From IMG/VR virus record IMGVR_UViG_3300033145_000771, positions 1 through 56,094 of that record: a DNA stretch of 56,094 bases; one strand, given 5' to 3'. Position 1 is the first letter of the stretch. The number at the start of each line of letters is the position of its first letter. Under the pieces are notes generated by a model. It had not been told where the DNA came from, did not search any database, and saw nothing but the letters and a program-made list of their open reading frames with translations. The position numbers and the translations under genes are program-made. Source of the DNA: a virus. Shown here piece after piece: positions 15,230-22,451 of the stretch.

Positions 15230-16000
15230 ATGACCGGCGAGTTAAGAGTAGCAATAGAATCCGACAAAGTTCTTAGCGATACATGGCCAATGATGAAATT
15301 GGTGGGTTACCGTGGAAGCATAGCACATGGAACAGCGGGCGATATAATCGACGACATAGATATTTGTGGCGTTTTCATTTCTAAGCCCAGTCACTATTTT
15401 GGGCTACACCAATTTGAGCATATTGAACGGATTGGGGTTGTTGATAAGTACGATTTTGCCTTATTTGAAATACGTAAATATTTCAAGCTCCTTTTGAAAT
15501 CCAATCCAAACGTCCTGTCGCTTTTGTGGCTGCCCCAGAACCTGTATATTGTCCAGGCTGATTGGGGTCACTGTCTCATAGAAAATAGACAGATATTTAT
15601 GAGCAAGGTTCTATATAAGAGTTTTGGCGGTTATGCTTATGGCCAGTTAAAGCGCATGACGCATAGCTGTACGTCACAGGCATACCAGGGAGCAAGGCGC
15701 AAAGAACGATTTGAGAAATTTGGATATGACTGCAAAAACGCAGCTCACTTAATCAGGTTGTTAAGAATGGGTATAGAGGCATTGACGACGGGCGAAATCA
15801 ACGTAACAAGACATGACGCGAAACAGTTAAAGGAAATAAAGTCTGGCCAATGGAAGCTGGAACAGGTGGAAACCGAAGCTAATAGACTGCAAATATTACT
15901 GGACGAAGCTTTTGTTCGCAGCAAACTACCAAACAAGCCGGACTACAAAAAGGCCGAAGGCATTCTAATTGACATTTTGAAAAAGGAATTACTTGCTTAG
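15230..16000 (+). CDS. RlaP/MNT-type nucleotidyltransferase
   Basis: A 256-aa protein. The motif GYRGSIAHGT (about 28-37), followed by DDIDICGVFI (about 42-51), gives the hG[GS] plus DxD signature of the DNA polymerase beta superfamily, in the layout of the RNA-repair-linked RlaP family (PF10127). The rest is helical (YGQLKRM, FGYDCKNAAHLIRLLRMGIEAL). Such enzymes are thought to add nucleotides to RNA ends. Here it could restore tRNA cut by host defence; that is inference, and no ligase gene is seen nearby. Confidence 0.8.
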   Translation: MTGELRVAIESDKVLSDTWPMMKLVGYRGSIAHGTAGDIIDDIDICGVFISKPSHYFGLHQFEHIERIGVVDKYDFALFEIRKYFKLLLKSNPNVLSLLWLPQNLYIVQADWGHCLIENRQIFMSKVLYKSFGGYAYGQLKRMTHSCTSQAYQGARRKERFEKFGYDCKNAAHLIRLLRMGIEALTTGEINVTRHDAKQLKEIKSGQWKLEQVETEANRLQILLDEAFVRSKLPNKPDYKKAEGILIDILKKELLA

Positions 16001-16027
16001 CCCATAAGGGCGGAAAGAAGATGTAAA

Positions 16028-16279
16028 ATGAGTATTAACACCGGTTTAATTAAGCTTACGCAAATCGATTCGGGCTTGCCATGTTTTATCAGGGCAACAG
16101 ACATAGTCGCGATAGTAGAGCTTGAGGAGATAATTAATAGGGTGGACTGTCCTAAACGAACGCGAATAGACACTAAGGACTATGCGGGCATAGTTCTCGT
16201 TAAGGAAACTGCGAACTATATAAATGTTCAAATAGCAACTATAACGGCCATCGCCGAGCAGAAAGAAGGTGTAAAATGA
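16028..16279 (+). CDS. Hypothetical protein (83 aa)
   Basis: MSINTGLIKLTQIDSGLPCFIRATDIVAIVELEE, then a VLVKETANYINVQIATITAIAEQ stretch: alternating beta strands, resembling small beta-roll proteins of the flagellar FlbD-like kind, where a site such as IxRxT and VxEx occurs. The relation is tentative. GGCGGAAAGAAG precedes the start. Confidence 0.55.
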   Translation: MSINTGLIKLTQIDSGLPCFIRATDIVAIVELEEIINRVDCPKRTRIDTKDYAGIVLVKETANYINVQIATITAIAEQKEGVK

Positions 16280-16536
16280 AAACGGAAATTATTCGCGTGC
16301 AAGGCGTTTATCCGTTAGCGCCCGAAGATACGAATAGCGCAATGCTTACTTCGTGTTGTGGAGCTGCAATTTGTGACAGTGAAGGGCGTTGCCCTCGATG
16401 CAATAAGAATGTAATTGGATGGGACGCAGAAACAAATCACGAACGCTACAGAATACGTTGGTCTTATGCTACTGCCCATTGGAACAGAAGGAAGCCATAT
16501 GAACTATTACGACAGGCAGGAACAGAAAAACATTGA
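16276..16536 (+). CDS. Zinc-knuckle hypothetical protein (86 aa)
   Basis: Overlaps the preceding stop (ATGA). It contains TSCCGAAICDSEGRCPRCNKNVIGWD, with CC...C...CPRC typical of a zinc ribbon, followed by a basic C-terminus. No catalytic motif. Unknown function. Confidence 0.6.
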   Translation: MKTEIIRVQGVYPLAPEDTNSAMLTSCCGAAICDSEGRCPRCNKNVIGWDAETNHERYRIRWSYATAHWNRRKPYELLRQAGTEKH

Positions 16537-16630
16537 ACTGGTCGAAACGTGGGCACTGGCCCTTTTTTACGCCGCTGTCATTGCGTTCTGTGGTGGCTGT
16601 TGGTACGGGCTTTACAAACTTTCCAATTAG
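16499..16630 (+). CDS. Short single-pass membrane protein (43 aa)
   Basis: MNYYDRQEQKNIELVETW, then a transmembrane helix LALFYAAVIAFCGGCWYGLY. Paralogous to the end of the 86-aa protein at 14304-14564 (YYD-EQKN-ELV-W is shared). The start lies inside the preceding gene in another frame with GGAAGCCAT upstream. Confidence 0.55.
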   Translation: MNYYDRQEQKNIELVETWALALFYAAVIAFCGGCWYGLYKLSN

Positions 16631-16663
16631 GTCAACAAATGCATAGGCTGAAAGAAGGAGTAA

Positions 16664-17248
16664 ATGATTATGGAAATCAAGGTTTACATCCAAAAAATTA
16701 AAGAGCTTGGCGCGTGCGGTGAGGCACTGAAAGAAGCACTGGCGTATGAGACATCGGAAGAACTATGGGCCAATTGCAAACGTGGCGATTGGATGCTTTG
16801 GCTCGTCGGCAGATTGTCAGGAGCGGCTGGTTGTGAAAAACGAAAACAGTTGGCGCTTACTTCTTGCAAATGCGCCAGACTTTCTTTGCGATATATTCCG
16901 CAAAATGAATTACGGCCTTTGAAAGCCATTGAAACGGCCGAGCAATGGGCAAGGGGAGAAAATAGCGTGACCCTTAAAGACGTGCGAGCTGCTGCTGCTG
17001 CCGCTGCTTATGATACTGTTGCTGCTGCTGCTGCTTATGCTTCTGCTGCTGCTTATTCTGCTGCTGCTTATTCTGCTGCTGCTGCTTATTCTGCTGCTGC
17101 TTATGCTGCTTATGCTTCTGCTGCTGCCGCCGCTGCTTCGGATGCTGATGCTTATGCTGCTGCTGCTGATGCAAAGATCCTATCTCAATGTGCAGATATA
17201 GTCAGGGCGGACTATCTAGATGTTGATGATTTATGGAAAGAAGAATGA
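16664..17248 (+). CDS. Imm-5-like protein with Ala/Tyr/Ser repeat
   Basis: A 194-aa protein. The N-terminal 100 residues are helical (ELWANCKRGDWMLWLVGRLSG; LTSCKCARLSL; AIETAEQWARGENSVTLKDVRAA) and resemble the putative Imm-5-like immunity and phage proteins that share the W-C-A-R and A-E-W-G-V-R pattern. Residues about 108-175 are a low-complexity run of AAAYS/AAYA units encoded by imperfect GCTGCTGCTTATTCT repeats. The ribosome site AAGGAG is strong. Function unknown; the repeat copy number could vary in replication. Confidence 0.65.
   Translation: MIMEIKVYIQKIKELGACGEALKEALAYETSEELWANCKRGDWMLWLVGRLSGAAGCEKRKQLALTSCKCARLSLRYIPQNELRPLKAIETAEQWARGENSVTLKDVRAAAAAAAYDTVAAAAAYASAAAYSAAAYSAAAAYSAAAYAAYASAAAAAASDADAYAAAADAKILSQCADIVRADYLDVDDLWKEE
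16985..17175 (+). repeat. Imperfect GCT-rich tandem repeat
   Basis: Long run of GCT codons interspersed with TAT and TCT in 12-18-bp imperfect units, inside the 194-aa gene. Period is a multiple of three, so unit gain or loss would keep the frame. Confidence 0.8.
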
Positions 17249-17979
17249 TTATGGAAGAAAAACGTAAAGCCATATTATATAGTCGGTTCAGCCCCCGAAA
17301 AAACGAAAACGAATGTGAATCCATCGAGGCTCAGTTCGACTTCTGCCGGAAATATTGCAAGGATAACGATATTGAGATCGTAGCTGAGTTTTCAGACCGG
17401 GCGCTGTCGGGCGGCGACGAGGAGCGTCCGGGACTGTGGGCGGCAATACACGCTCTCAAGAAGGGTTACGTGCTGGTTGTTTATCGGCTCGACAGACTGG
17501 CTCGCAGCGTGTATCTCAGCGTAATTATCGAAAGGACAATCAAGAAAAGGAACGCGACTTTTCTAAGTACCGTTGGCGAAAGGACGTGGAATGATAGCAA
17601 TGAGGATTTCCTTACTCGTAATCTCCTGCAAGTATTCGCTGAATTTGAGCGCAGGGTGATTTCCGCCCGGACCAGTGCTGTCATGCTCAGACATCAAGCT
17701 AATGGAAGGTTGATGGGCTCTGTACCGCCTTATGGCTGGCAACTCGATCCTGAGAATCCCAAACGGATTATCGAGAATCCTAAAGAGCGTATTATCGCAA
17801 ACCAAATACTGAGACTACACCGCAAGGGACTGTCATTGCGTAAAATCGCTGCTGAATTGCACAGGCTGAATTACTTGCCGAGGAAGGTGAGGAAGAAGTT
17901 TAAAGGTCGCACAGTCTACGTTAAAGGCCATTGGCAGCCACAGACAATTTCCGCTATCCTTAAACGAATGAAAAAATAA
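17245..17979 (+). CDS. Serine recombinase (resolvase/invertase type)
   Basis: About 244 aa from the ATG at 17245 (GGAAAG upstream; ATG 17251 is also possible). The resolvase domain is recognisable: KAILYSRFSPRKN with the catalytic Ser in YSRFS, ESIEAQFDFCRKYC, FSDRALSGGDEERPGL, VVYRLDRLARS and FAEFERRVISART, then a partial recombinase-type region (GSVPPYGWQ, LHRKGLSLRKIAAEL). It is shorter than large serine integrases and has no long Cys-rich C-terminal domain, so site-specific resolution or inversion is more likely than integration. It is the last gene of the plus-strand operon. Confidence 0.85.
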   Translation: MIMEEKRKAILYSRFSPRKNENECESIEAQFDFCRKYCKDNDIEIVAEFSDRALSGGDEERPGLWAAIHALKKGYVLVVYRLDRLARSVYLSVIIERTIKKRNATFLSTVGERTWNDSNEDFLTRNLLQVFAEFERRVISARTSAVMLRHQANGRLMGSVPPYGWQLDPENPKRIIENPKERIIANQILRLHRKGLSLRKIAAELHRLNYLPRKVRKKFKGRTVYVKGHWQPQTISAILKRMKK

Positions 17980-17980
17980 A

Positions 17981-18025
17981 ACCTGCCCCCGGACAAGTCG
18001 GCGTGAGACCGCCGAGAGCAGGCCA
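17981..18025. terminator. Bidirectional terminator-like hairpins between converging operons
   Basis: CCTGC at about 17982 pairs with GCAGG at about 18019, with an inner CGGCG/CGCCG hairpin, between the end of the serine recombinase gene (plus) and the end of the early operon (minus). An A/T-rich tail lies on both sides. Confidence 0.6.
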
Positions 18026-18036
18026 TAAAAAGATAA

Positions 18037-18201
18037 CTATTCGATTTTGCCATATCTCACTTTAATCATCGCATAAGTCTCTTTATAACAGTTGACGACG
18101 TTCTCGCCACCACACTCTATGCACTTGCAGTTCCGCTTATCGCTCACAAACGGCCAGTGGCAGTCTTTGCAGTATTGAGGGTAGAAGATTCGCTCGGTCA
18201 T
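18037..18201 (-). CDS. Zinc-ribbon protein (54 aa)
   Basis: The start is taken at the ATG at 18201, after AAGGAAG. MTERIFYPQYCKDCHWPF has CxxC and ends with CKCIECGGENVVNCY, giving a two-knuckle zinc ribbon. Last gene of the early operon. Confidence 0.6.
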   Translation of the reverse strand: MTERIFYPQYCKDCHWPFVSDKRNCKCIECGGENVVNCYKETYAMIKVRYGKIE

Positions 18202-18225
18202 TGCTTCCTTACCATTCAAAGTTTT

Positions 18226-18540
18226 TCATTTGTCCAGTACCCCCTTAATCAATTCAATAGCATCCCAGACGTTCCTATGGCACTGCTCTCCGTCCCGCCG
18301 GGCTATTAGGAATTCCCGGACTATTACTACAGGCTTCTTTTGATGACCCTTTATCCTTGCAATGGCATCGTCTATTGTGAGTGCGTTCTTGTGATGATCC
18401 CTGACAGATACCAAGAAGCTCAGGACTTCAACCAAGGCGTCCTCCCACCTCTCTTCCGGCGTTATACAATCATTAACCTTTGCCAGTTTTATATTTACCT
18501 GACTGTCAGACATTATAGGGTTTGTCGAGTGTTTTGGCAT
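18226..18540 (-). CDS. Hypothetical helical protein (104 aa)
   Basis: The ATG at 18540 (MPKHSTNPIMSDSQ) follows GGGAGG. Mostly helical (EERWEDALVEVLSFLVSVRDHHKN and VIVREFLIARRDGEQCHRNVWDAIELIKGVLDK). It starts inside the end of the preceding gene. Unknown function. Confidence 0.6.
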   Translation of the reverse strand: MPKHSTNPIMSDSQVNIKLAKVNDCITPEERWEDALVEVLSFLVSVRDHHKNALTIDDAIARIKGHQKKPVVIVREFLIARRDGEQCHRNVWDAIELIKGVLDK

Positions 18541-18712
18541 TTTGTTTTGCCTCCCTTCTTGCAGGATCAACGCTGTCCATACATCTTTGCGAACACCAAT
18601 ACTCATCTTCATCCGGCAGGTAAATTGGATTATCAAGCGGATCCCTGAGTTTCTTCCTACATCCCTTACACTGGCATAAAAACTGCCTGGATTGTTGTGC
18701 TTTGCGTCTCAT
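18506..18712 (-). CDS. Zinc-finger-like protein (68 aa)
   Basis: MRRKAQQSRQFLCQCKGCRKKLRDP and EDEYWCSQRCMDSVDP form two CxxC-type pairs, a layout seen in small phage zinc ribbons. It overlaps the dcm stop. Unknown partner. Confidence 0.6.
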   Translation of the reverse strand: MRRKAQQSRQFLCQCKGCRKKLRDPLDNPIYLPDEDEYWCSQRCMDSVDPARREAKQNAKTLDKPYNV

Positions 18713-19509
18713 TCGAATAACGCTCCTAATGTCCTAATCGCCTTTTCCGCTTGAGCAGGAATTACCCCGTTGCCCAGGAGCCTAAGTCTGTCCATCCAAT
18801 AGGCAAGCCCATCATCCATTCTCGGAACATCGGAGATTTCTCTAAGTCTCGGCGGCCAAGGTGGAGGAGTACATCTCGTAATTTTGGTCCGCGTCGTAAT
18901 CCGCTCGTTTTGCTTATACGAGACCAAGTATTCCCCTCTGTAATTACTGGGCAACTGCCCCCCTGGGATTCCGCTGTTCGTGGCGTTGGCAAGCACAAAT
19001 AGCCGTTGCCGTGTCGCCGGGGCTCCAACTTCCCACGCTGTAAACAGTCCTGCCTCAACTGAGTAACCCATATTTCGTAGGCTTCGATAAACTTCGGGGA
19101 ATCCGAGGGTAAGGTGTCCGGCGACGTTCTCGAAGACGCACCAAACAGGTCTAACTGCCTCGACGATTCGAGCAATATGCGGCCAAAGGTGTCGGGGATC
19201 GTCGGTTCCCTGTCTCTTGCCAGCGAGGCTGAACGGCTGGCACGGAAATCCTCCCATAACGATGTCCACCCGTCCTCGAAAAGGCTCCGCATTGAAGGTT
19301 TTAAGATCCGTCCAGATAGGTGCTGCATCCATTTTACCCGCTTCAATCTTTGAAACCAAGTTCGCGCAAGCGAACATTTCGATCTCCACATAGCAGATTG
19401 TTCTAAGAGAGGGCATAACTCTTTTGACTCCAAGCTCAAGACCTCCATAGCCCGTGCAGAGGGATAAACAGGTAAATTCTTTGGTAAAATCCACATTAGT
19501 TCTTGACAC
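18709..19509 (-). CDS. dcm: C5-cytosine DNA methyltransferase, short form
   Basis: A 266-aa protein. Motif I is CLSLCTGYGGLELGV (14-28), motif IV is GGFPCQPFSLAGKRQG (86-101) with catalytic Cys90, motif VI is ENVAG (127-131), motif VIII is QRLF, and motifs IX/X are LLGNGVIPAQAEKAI. It is shorter than typical enzymes (about 320 aa or more), mainly in the target-recognition region. It transfers a methyl group from AdoMet to cytosine, presumably to protect phage DNA. The start is a GTG at 19509, with AAAGG upstream. An HNH gene lies just upstream on the other strand, with a second diverged copy of this gene's first codons beyond it (19929-19994). Confidence 0.9.
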   Translation of the reverse strand: MSRTNVDFTKEFTCLSLCTGYGGLELGVKRVMPSLRTICYVEIEMFACANLVSKIEAGKMDAAPIWTDLKTFNAEPFRGRVDIVMGGFPCQPFSLAGKRQGTDDPRHLWPHIARIVEAVRPVWCVFENVAGHLTLGFPEVYRSLRNMGYSVEAGLFTAWEVGAPATRQRLFVLANATNSGIPGGQLPSNYRGEYLVSYKQNERITTRTKITRCTPPPWPPRLREISDVPRMDDGLAYWMDRLRLLGNGVIPAQAEKAIRTLGALFE

Positions 19510-19531
19510 CTGTCAACCTTTCTATTATTGT
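19503..19531 (+). promoter_or_regulatory. Candidate promoter for the HNH gene beside dcm
   Basis: TTGACA (19503-19508, perfect -35) and TATTGT (19526-19531) with a 17-bp spacer. It reads to the HNH start at 19556, away from the dcm gene it overlaps. Confidence 0.5.
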
Positions 19532-19555
19532 AATAGTATTTATGAAAGGAATACG

Positions 19556-19966
19556 ATGAGTTGTATACCAGATATTAAAACTACCAAGAAAATGTATAAG
19601 CTTTATCAACAGGGATTTAGTTTGGCTCAAGTAGGAAAAGCGTTTGGAGTAAGCAGACAAGCAGTATATGACCGCTTTCATGTTCGCAATCTTGAGTTGC
19701 GCACAGTCAAGCCATTGCCATTTATTATGTTTGAAGGCAAAAAATATACGCGTAGAAAATTGGGATATTATGCCTGCACTAACGGCGACAGACACTACCT
19801 GCATCGAGTTATATGGAAGTCTATAAATGGCAAAATACCACCAGGTTATGACATTCACCATATAGATGGTGATAGAACCAATAATCATATTGATAATCTT
19901 GAATTGATTACAAAATCTGAACATTCGTCTAAATATCCTCACCACAAAAATCAGTACACAAGCTGA
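19556..19966 (+). CDS. HNH endonuclease inserted antisense at the 5' end of dcm
   Basis: A 136-aa protein; start at ATG 19556 after AAAGGAATACG. The N-terminal helix-turn-helix is SLAQVGKAFGVSRQAVYDRF (about 22-42). The nuclease region is HRVIWKSINGKIPPGYDIHHIDGDRTNNHIDNLELIT, with HH-D-N-N of HNH_3-type homing enzymes. It lies on the plus strand amid minus-strand early genes and has its own promoter. Two versions of the dcm start codons flank it, so it looks like a free-standing homing gene that rebuilt the 5' end of the gene it entered. Confidence 0.88.
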   Translation: MSCIPDIKTTKKMYKLYQQGFSLAQVGKAFGVSRQAVYDRFHVRNLELRTVKPLPFIMFEGKKYTRRKLGYYACTNGDRHYLHRVIWKSINGKIPPGYDIHHIDGDRTNNHIDNLELITKSEHSSKYPHHKNQYTS

Positions 19967-19994
19967 TACATCTAAGTTCTTCGGTATTATCCAC
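19929..19994 (-). pseudogene. Orphan copy of the dcm N-terminus
   Basis: From a GTG at 19994 the frame reads VDNTEELRCISLCTDFCGEDI then stops. Aligned with dcm residues 5-19, ten of fifteen residues are identical (NVD-T-E-C-SLCT). It overlaps the 3' end of the HNH gene on the other strand. GGGG lies at ribosome-site distance upstream, so it is likely the original dcm start, now cut off. Confidence 0.6.
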
Positions 19995-20004
19995 ATTCCA
20001 GCCC

Positions 20005-20199
20005 CTATTCCAGCGCCTTTATCACCAACTGTATGCAGTCATGGGTTATAACAGACTGTCCAGCGAGCAAAGCTTCGTCGGCTTGCCGTAATATCGTAAC
20101 AGATTCTCTTACCTCTTTAACCATCTCGGCCAACAACTCGTTAATCTTCCAGAGCTTCTCTGCGTTTTCCAATGTATTCTGAGTCAATATTGTATCCAT
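20005..20199 (-). CDS. Small helical protein (64 aa)
   Basis: MDTILTQNTLENAEKLWKINELLAEMVKEVRESV and LRQADEALLAGQSV: amphipathic helices, probably a coiled coil. It overlaps the end of the HNH-type gene upstream. Unknown function. Confidence 0.6.
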   Translation of the reverse strand: MDTILTQNTLENAEKLWKINELLAEMVKEVRESVTILRQADEALLAGQSVITHDCIQLVIKALE

Positions 20200-20701
20200 T
20201 TTTTATTGCCCCTTCCAGTTTTCTAACTATTACCAACATTTCGTCGAGGTCGGGCTTCACGCTCGGATCATCCCTGTGCAGTTCGAACCAGGCCCATTGC
20301 TCCTTATGAGTTTTTTTCATCCAATCAGCGAACCGCTCTACGACGTCTGTCGCTCCGTGTGCTGCGATATCGCTCCCGAGGGCATGATAGTATGCGTTGA
20401 GGCATATTCCGTTCTCTACCGTCCACCTGTGGCTTAGGTTGCCCCTATGAATTAAATGGTGCGCCTCCAGATTGTCTGTTTTGTTAGAATAAGCACACTT
20501 CCAGCCGAACCTGACCTTGACAGCCGAAGACCACAACGAATCCGCCAGTGTGATCAGATGCTTGCGTATAGCGGCACGAATGCTGACTTTGGTGATCTTA
20601 GGGGATTTCACCCTGATCTTTGCATGAATCTCGTCAATGCCAGCACCACCCTTGTACAGCTTCGTGATAAAGCCCTTAGTTCCTGGTTTCATTTTTGCCA
20701 T
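20141..20701 (-). CDS. HNH-family nuclease of the early operon
   Basis: A 186-aa protein; the start at 20701 has GGAGG six bases upstream. The motif FGWKCAYSNKTDNLEAHHLIHRGNLSHRWTVENGICLNAYYH contains C, HH, N and H in an HNH arrangement similar to phage HNH proteins of the NinG-like or Gp56-like type. The N-terminus is basic (MAKMKPGTKGFITKLYKGG). It is coupled to the neighbours on both sides and is in operon direction, so it may be a resident recombination nuclease and not a homing enzyme. Confidence 0.7.
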   Translation of the reverse strand: MAKMKPGTKGFITKLYKGGAGIDEIHAKIRVKSPKITKVSIRAAIRKHLITLADSLWSSAVKVRFGWKCAYSNKTDNLEAHHLIHRGNLSHRWTVENGICLNAYYHALGSDIAAHGATDVVERFADWMKKTHKEQWAWFELHRDDPSVKPDLDEMLVIVRKLEGAIKNGYNIDSEYIGKRREALED

Positions 20702-21050
20702 CCTTGGCCTCCAATTCCTTTTCGTGGATGTTGCTGATGACTTCAAACCATTTATCCGCATCGTATAAACAATGGACTTCATCTGGGTGAATACCTATAA
20801 AGCTACAATCATCTTGATTCCACGTTATTACAATTCCATCTTTGTCAAAATCTCCCTCGTATATATCAATCCCATTCCTGTCCTTGAGGCCGATGAACTG
20901 CTCAAGAATTGCATTGGGGACGGGCCGAAAATTTCCATCCTCCTCTGCGAACTCAATCTCCATTCCTCCACCACCCAAGCAGCAGATATACGGTTGTTCC
21001 TGCATTTCTTTTTTGTCTGGATCCCATGCTCTAAACTTTATCTCTCGCAT
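20676..21050 (-). CDS. YopX-family protein
   Basis: 124 aa from the ATG at 21050 (AAGGAGAACGAAG upstream). It shows the YopX pattern: MREIKFRAWDPDKKEM at the start, EQFIGLKDRNGIDIYEGDF in the middle and a beta-rich end. YopX proteins are common in phage early operons and have no agreed function. A second YopX gene lies just upstream. Confidence 0.85.
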   Translation of the reverse strand: MREIKFRAWDPDKKEMQEQPYICCLGGGGMEIEFAEEDGNFRPVPNAILEQFIGLKDRNGIDIYEGDFDKDGIVITWNQDDCSFIGIHPDEVHCLYDADKWFEVISNIHEKELEAKDGKNETRN

Positions 21051-21104
21051 CTTCGTTCTCCTTACATTCATGCTTATTAATGCATCACTGGCACTTCCCC
21101 AAGC

Positions 21105-21548
21105 CTATAATAACTCTGGGTTATCGGACTTGTTGCCGATGATTTTAAGGCTGCCAGCAAATTCCCCAACAATTACGCAATCAGACTCGCTATCTTCGTA
21201 ATCAATAACGAAAGCTCCTTTGCGGAAGATTACTTCAAGTACTTGAGGTTCTTCGTCGCAATAAATTGAAGCCTCGACCATATCCCCTTGGCATATCTCC
21301 AGACCTTTTGGATATTCTTCTGTTCGCTTGCTGTCCATTTGGCCAATGAATTGGCCTACGGTTTCGGGAATGACTTCGATTGCACCATATATCGCTCTAT
21401 CGTTTTGTTCGACATCAAAAAAATCCCAAGCATCTTCGAGCGGTATTATAAAACAAGCAATATAACTCTCGTGTTTAACTTTGATTAACGATCCATACGC
21501 CCATTCCCCATTGTTTACACGCTTGCCTCTAAACTTTATCGTTCTCAT
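21105..21548 (-). CDS. YopX-family protein
   Basis: 147 aa from the ATG at 21548. MRTIKFRGKRVNNGEWAYGSLIK, then ETVGQFIGQMDSKRTEEYPKGLEICQGDMVEA, is the YopX signature, with the end GEFAGSLKIIGNKSDNPELL. The 2-gene YopX cluster suggests duplication, but the two differ greatly in sequence. Confidence 0.85.
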   Translation of the reverse strand: MRTIKFRGKRVNNGEWAYGSLIKVKHESYIACFIIPLEDAWDFFDVEQNDRAIYGAIEVIPETVGQFIGQMDSKRTEEYPKGLEICQGDMVEASIYCDEEPQVLEVIFRKGAFVIDYEDSESDCVIVGEFAGSLKIIGNKSDNPELL

Positions 21549-21711
21549 TTTTCTCCTTTTTCTGGCAACACTTAGGAACTCGGGCAAGAATTTCTTCGTC
21601 AGTCCGATCATCCATAGCTGTTGTGAACTGATCAATGAATTCGCCGTTGACGATCCTGTGAAGCGATTCCATCCTGTTAATCCTATCTCGGATTCTCTGA
21701 CTTGATCTCAT
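21529..21711 (-). CDS. Small protein (60 aa)
   Basis: MRSSQRIRDRINRMESLHRIVNGEFIDQF with RTDEEILARVPKCCQKKEK. Basic and helical, ends within the following YopX start. Unknown. Confidence 0.5.
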   Translation of the reverse strand: MRSSQRIRDRINRMESLHRIVNGEFIDQFTTAMDDRTDEEILARVPKCCQKKEKNENDKV

Positions 21712-21858
21712 TTCAGCTTTCCTTTCTTCTGATTTCCAGAAATTTCCAGCTTCCCTTCTAGGGATAGTAATACCTTGACTAGCGTATTCAATCTGCTAGC
21801 TTTTTATGCTTCTGCATCTGCCCTGGCCTCTGCTCCAGCAGAGGCTCTGCCTCTGCTT

Positions 21859-21898
21859 GGGCTTACTTTGGCTTACTTTGGCTTACTTTGGCTTACTT
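21859..21898 (-). repeat. Four tandem copies of a 10-bp unit at a gene end
   Basis: Four copies of AGTAAGCCAA (minus strand) cover the C-terminal codons and stop of the replication-organizer-like gene. Ten is not a multiple of three, so each gain or loss shifts the reading frame of the tail. Confidence 0.8.
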
Positions 21899-22265
21899 TT
21901 TGCTTACTCCTGAATCGTTCTTGTGCTTTACGGTTTTGTTCTCGCCGCTTTTCGGGATCGCGTTTCTGTCGATACTTGGCATAATTGACGATTAGCCAGC
22001 CTCCATCAGCTTCAATAAGCCGCCGACCTTCATATTCTTTAGACCTGCTGTGTGGATCAGGAGCACAAAGGGCATCGATACTCTCCTGAGCATCTTTTAA
22101 ACTCATCCGAGCAATAGCAGCCATTCCGGGGATCGAGCCCGTTACGTAACCATCGGCATCGGTACTCGCGAGAAAAGTAATCCACATAATTCGTGTCTTA
22201 TCATCTTCCGACCAGATGCTGGAAGTAATGATATTGTTGAAAAGTTTTGTGAAACCGCCATTCAT
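21873..22265 (-). CDS. Replication organizer-like DNA-binding protein
   Basis: About 130 aa from the ATG at 22265 (CGGATGC upstream; other in-frame ATGs exist). FTKLFNNIITSSIWSEDDKTRIMWITFLASTDADGYVTGSIPGMAAIARMSLKDAQESIDAL is typical of the phage replisome-organizer and helix-turn-helix N-domain group, which recruit host replication proteins. The C-terminal tail is basic (RQKRDPEKRREQNRKAQERFRSK) and ends in codons made of the 10-bp tandem repeat. It lies upstream of the YopX genes and downstream of primase. Confidence 0.7.
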   Translation of the reverse strand: MNGGFTKLFNNIITSSIWSEDDKTRIMWITFLASTDADGYVTGSIPGMAAIARMSLKDAQESIDALCAPDPHSRSKEYEGRRLIEADGGWLIVNYAKYRQKRDPEKRREQNRKAQERFRSKQKVSQSKPK

Positions 22266-22451
22266 TATAAGCATCCGTGCAAAAAATATCCCCCAGAGCA
22301 TGAACGCCGAATACCACAAGGGCATGGGCCTCTGAGGGATAATTGAAGCTGATTCTATTGTAATATCCAACGTTCATAATCACAAATATACAACAAATTT
22401 CCTATATGTCAAGTGTTTTTTTGTTTAACTGCTTGTTAGTCTTTGTCCTGC

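Noticed and set aside
16985-17175. CRISPR array
   Set aside because: Units are coding, imperfect and have no spacers; no array or cas gene is seen elsewhere.
17010-17201. Leu-rich plus-strand frame and Gln-rich minus-strand frame in the GCT repeat
   Set aside because: Shadow frames of the Ala repeat.
18762-19496. 244-aa frame overlapping dcm on the same strand
   Set aside because: It is an alternative frame of the methyltransferase gene with no recognisable domain; the dcm frame has all catalytic motifs.
19496-19996. 166-aa minus-strand frame opposite the HNH gene near dcm (possible third antisense intein)
   Set aside because: It is not in frame with either dcm copy and has no intein splicing motifs, so the locus is an insertion beside dcm, not an intein.
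20141-20701. HNH gene at 20 kb as a homing insertion
   Set aside because: It is in operon orientation with overlaps on both sides, and no duplicated flanks were seen, so a resident early nuclease is more likely.
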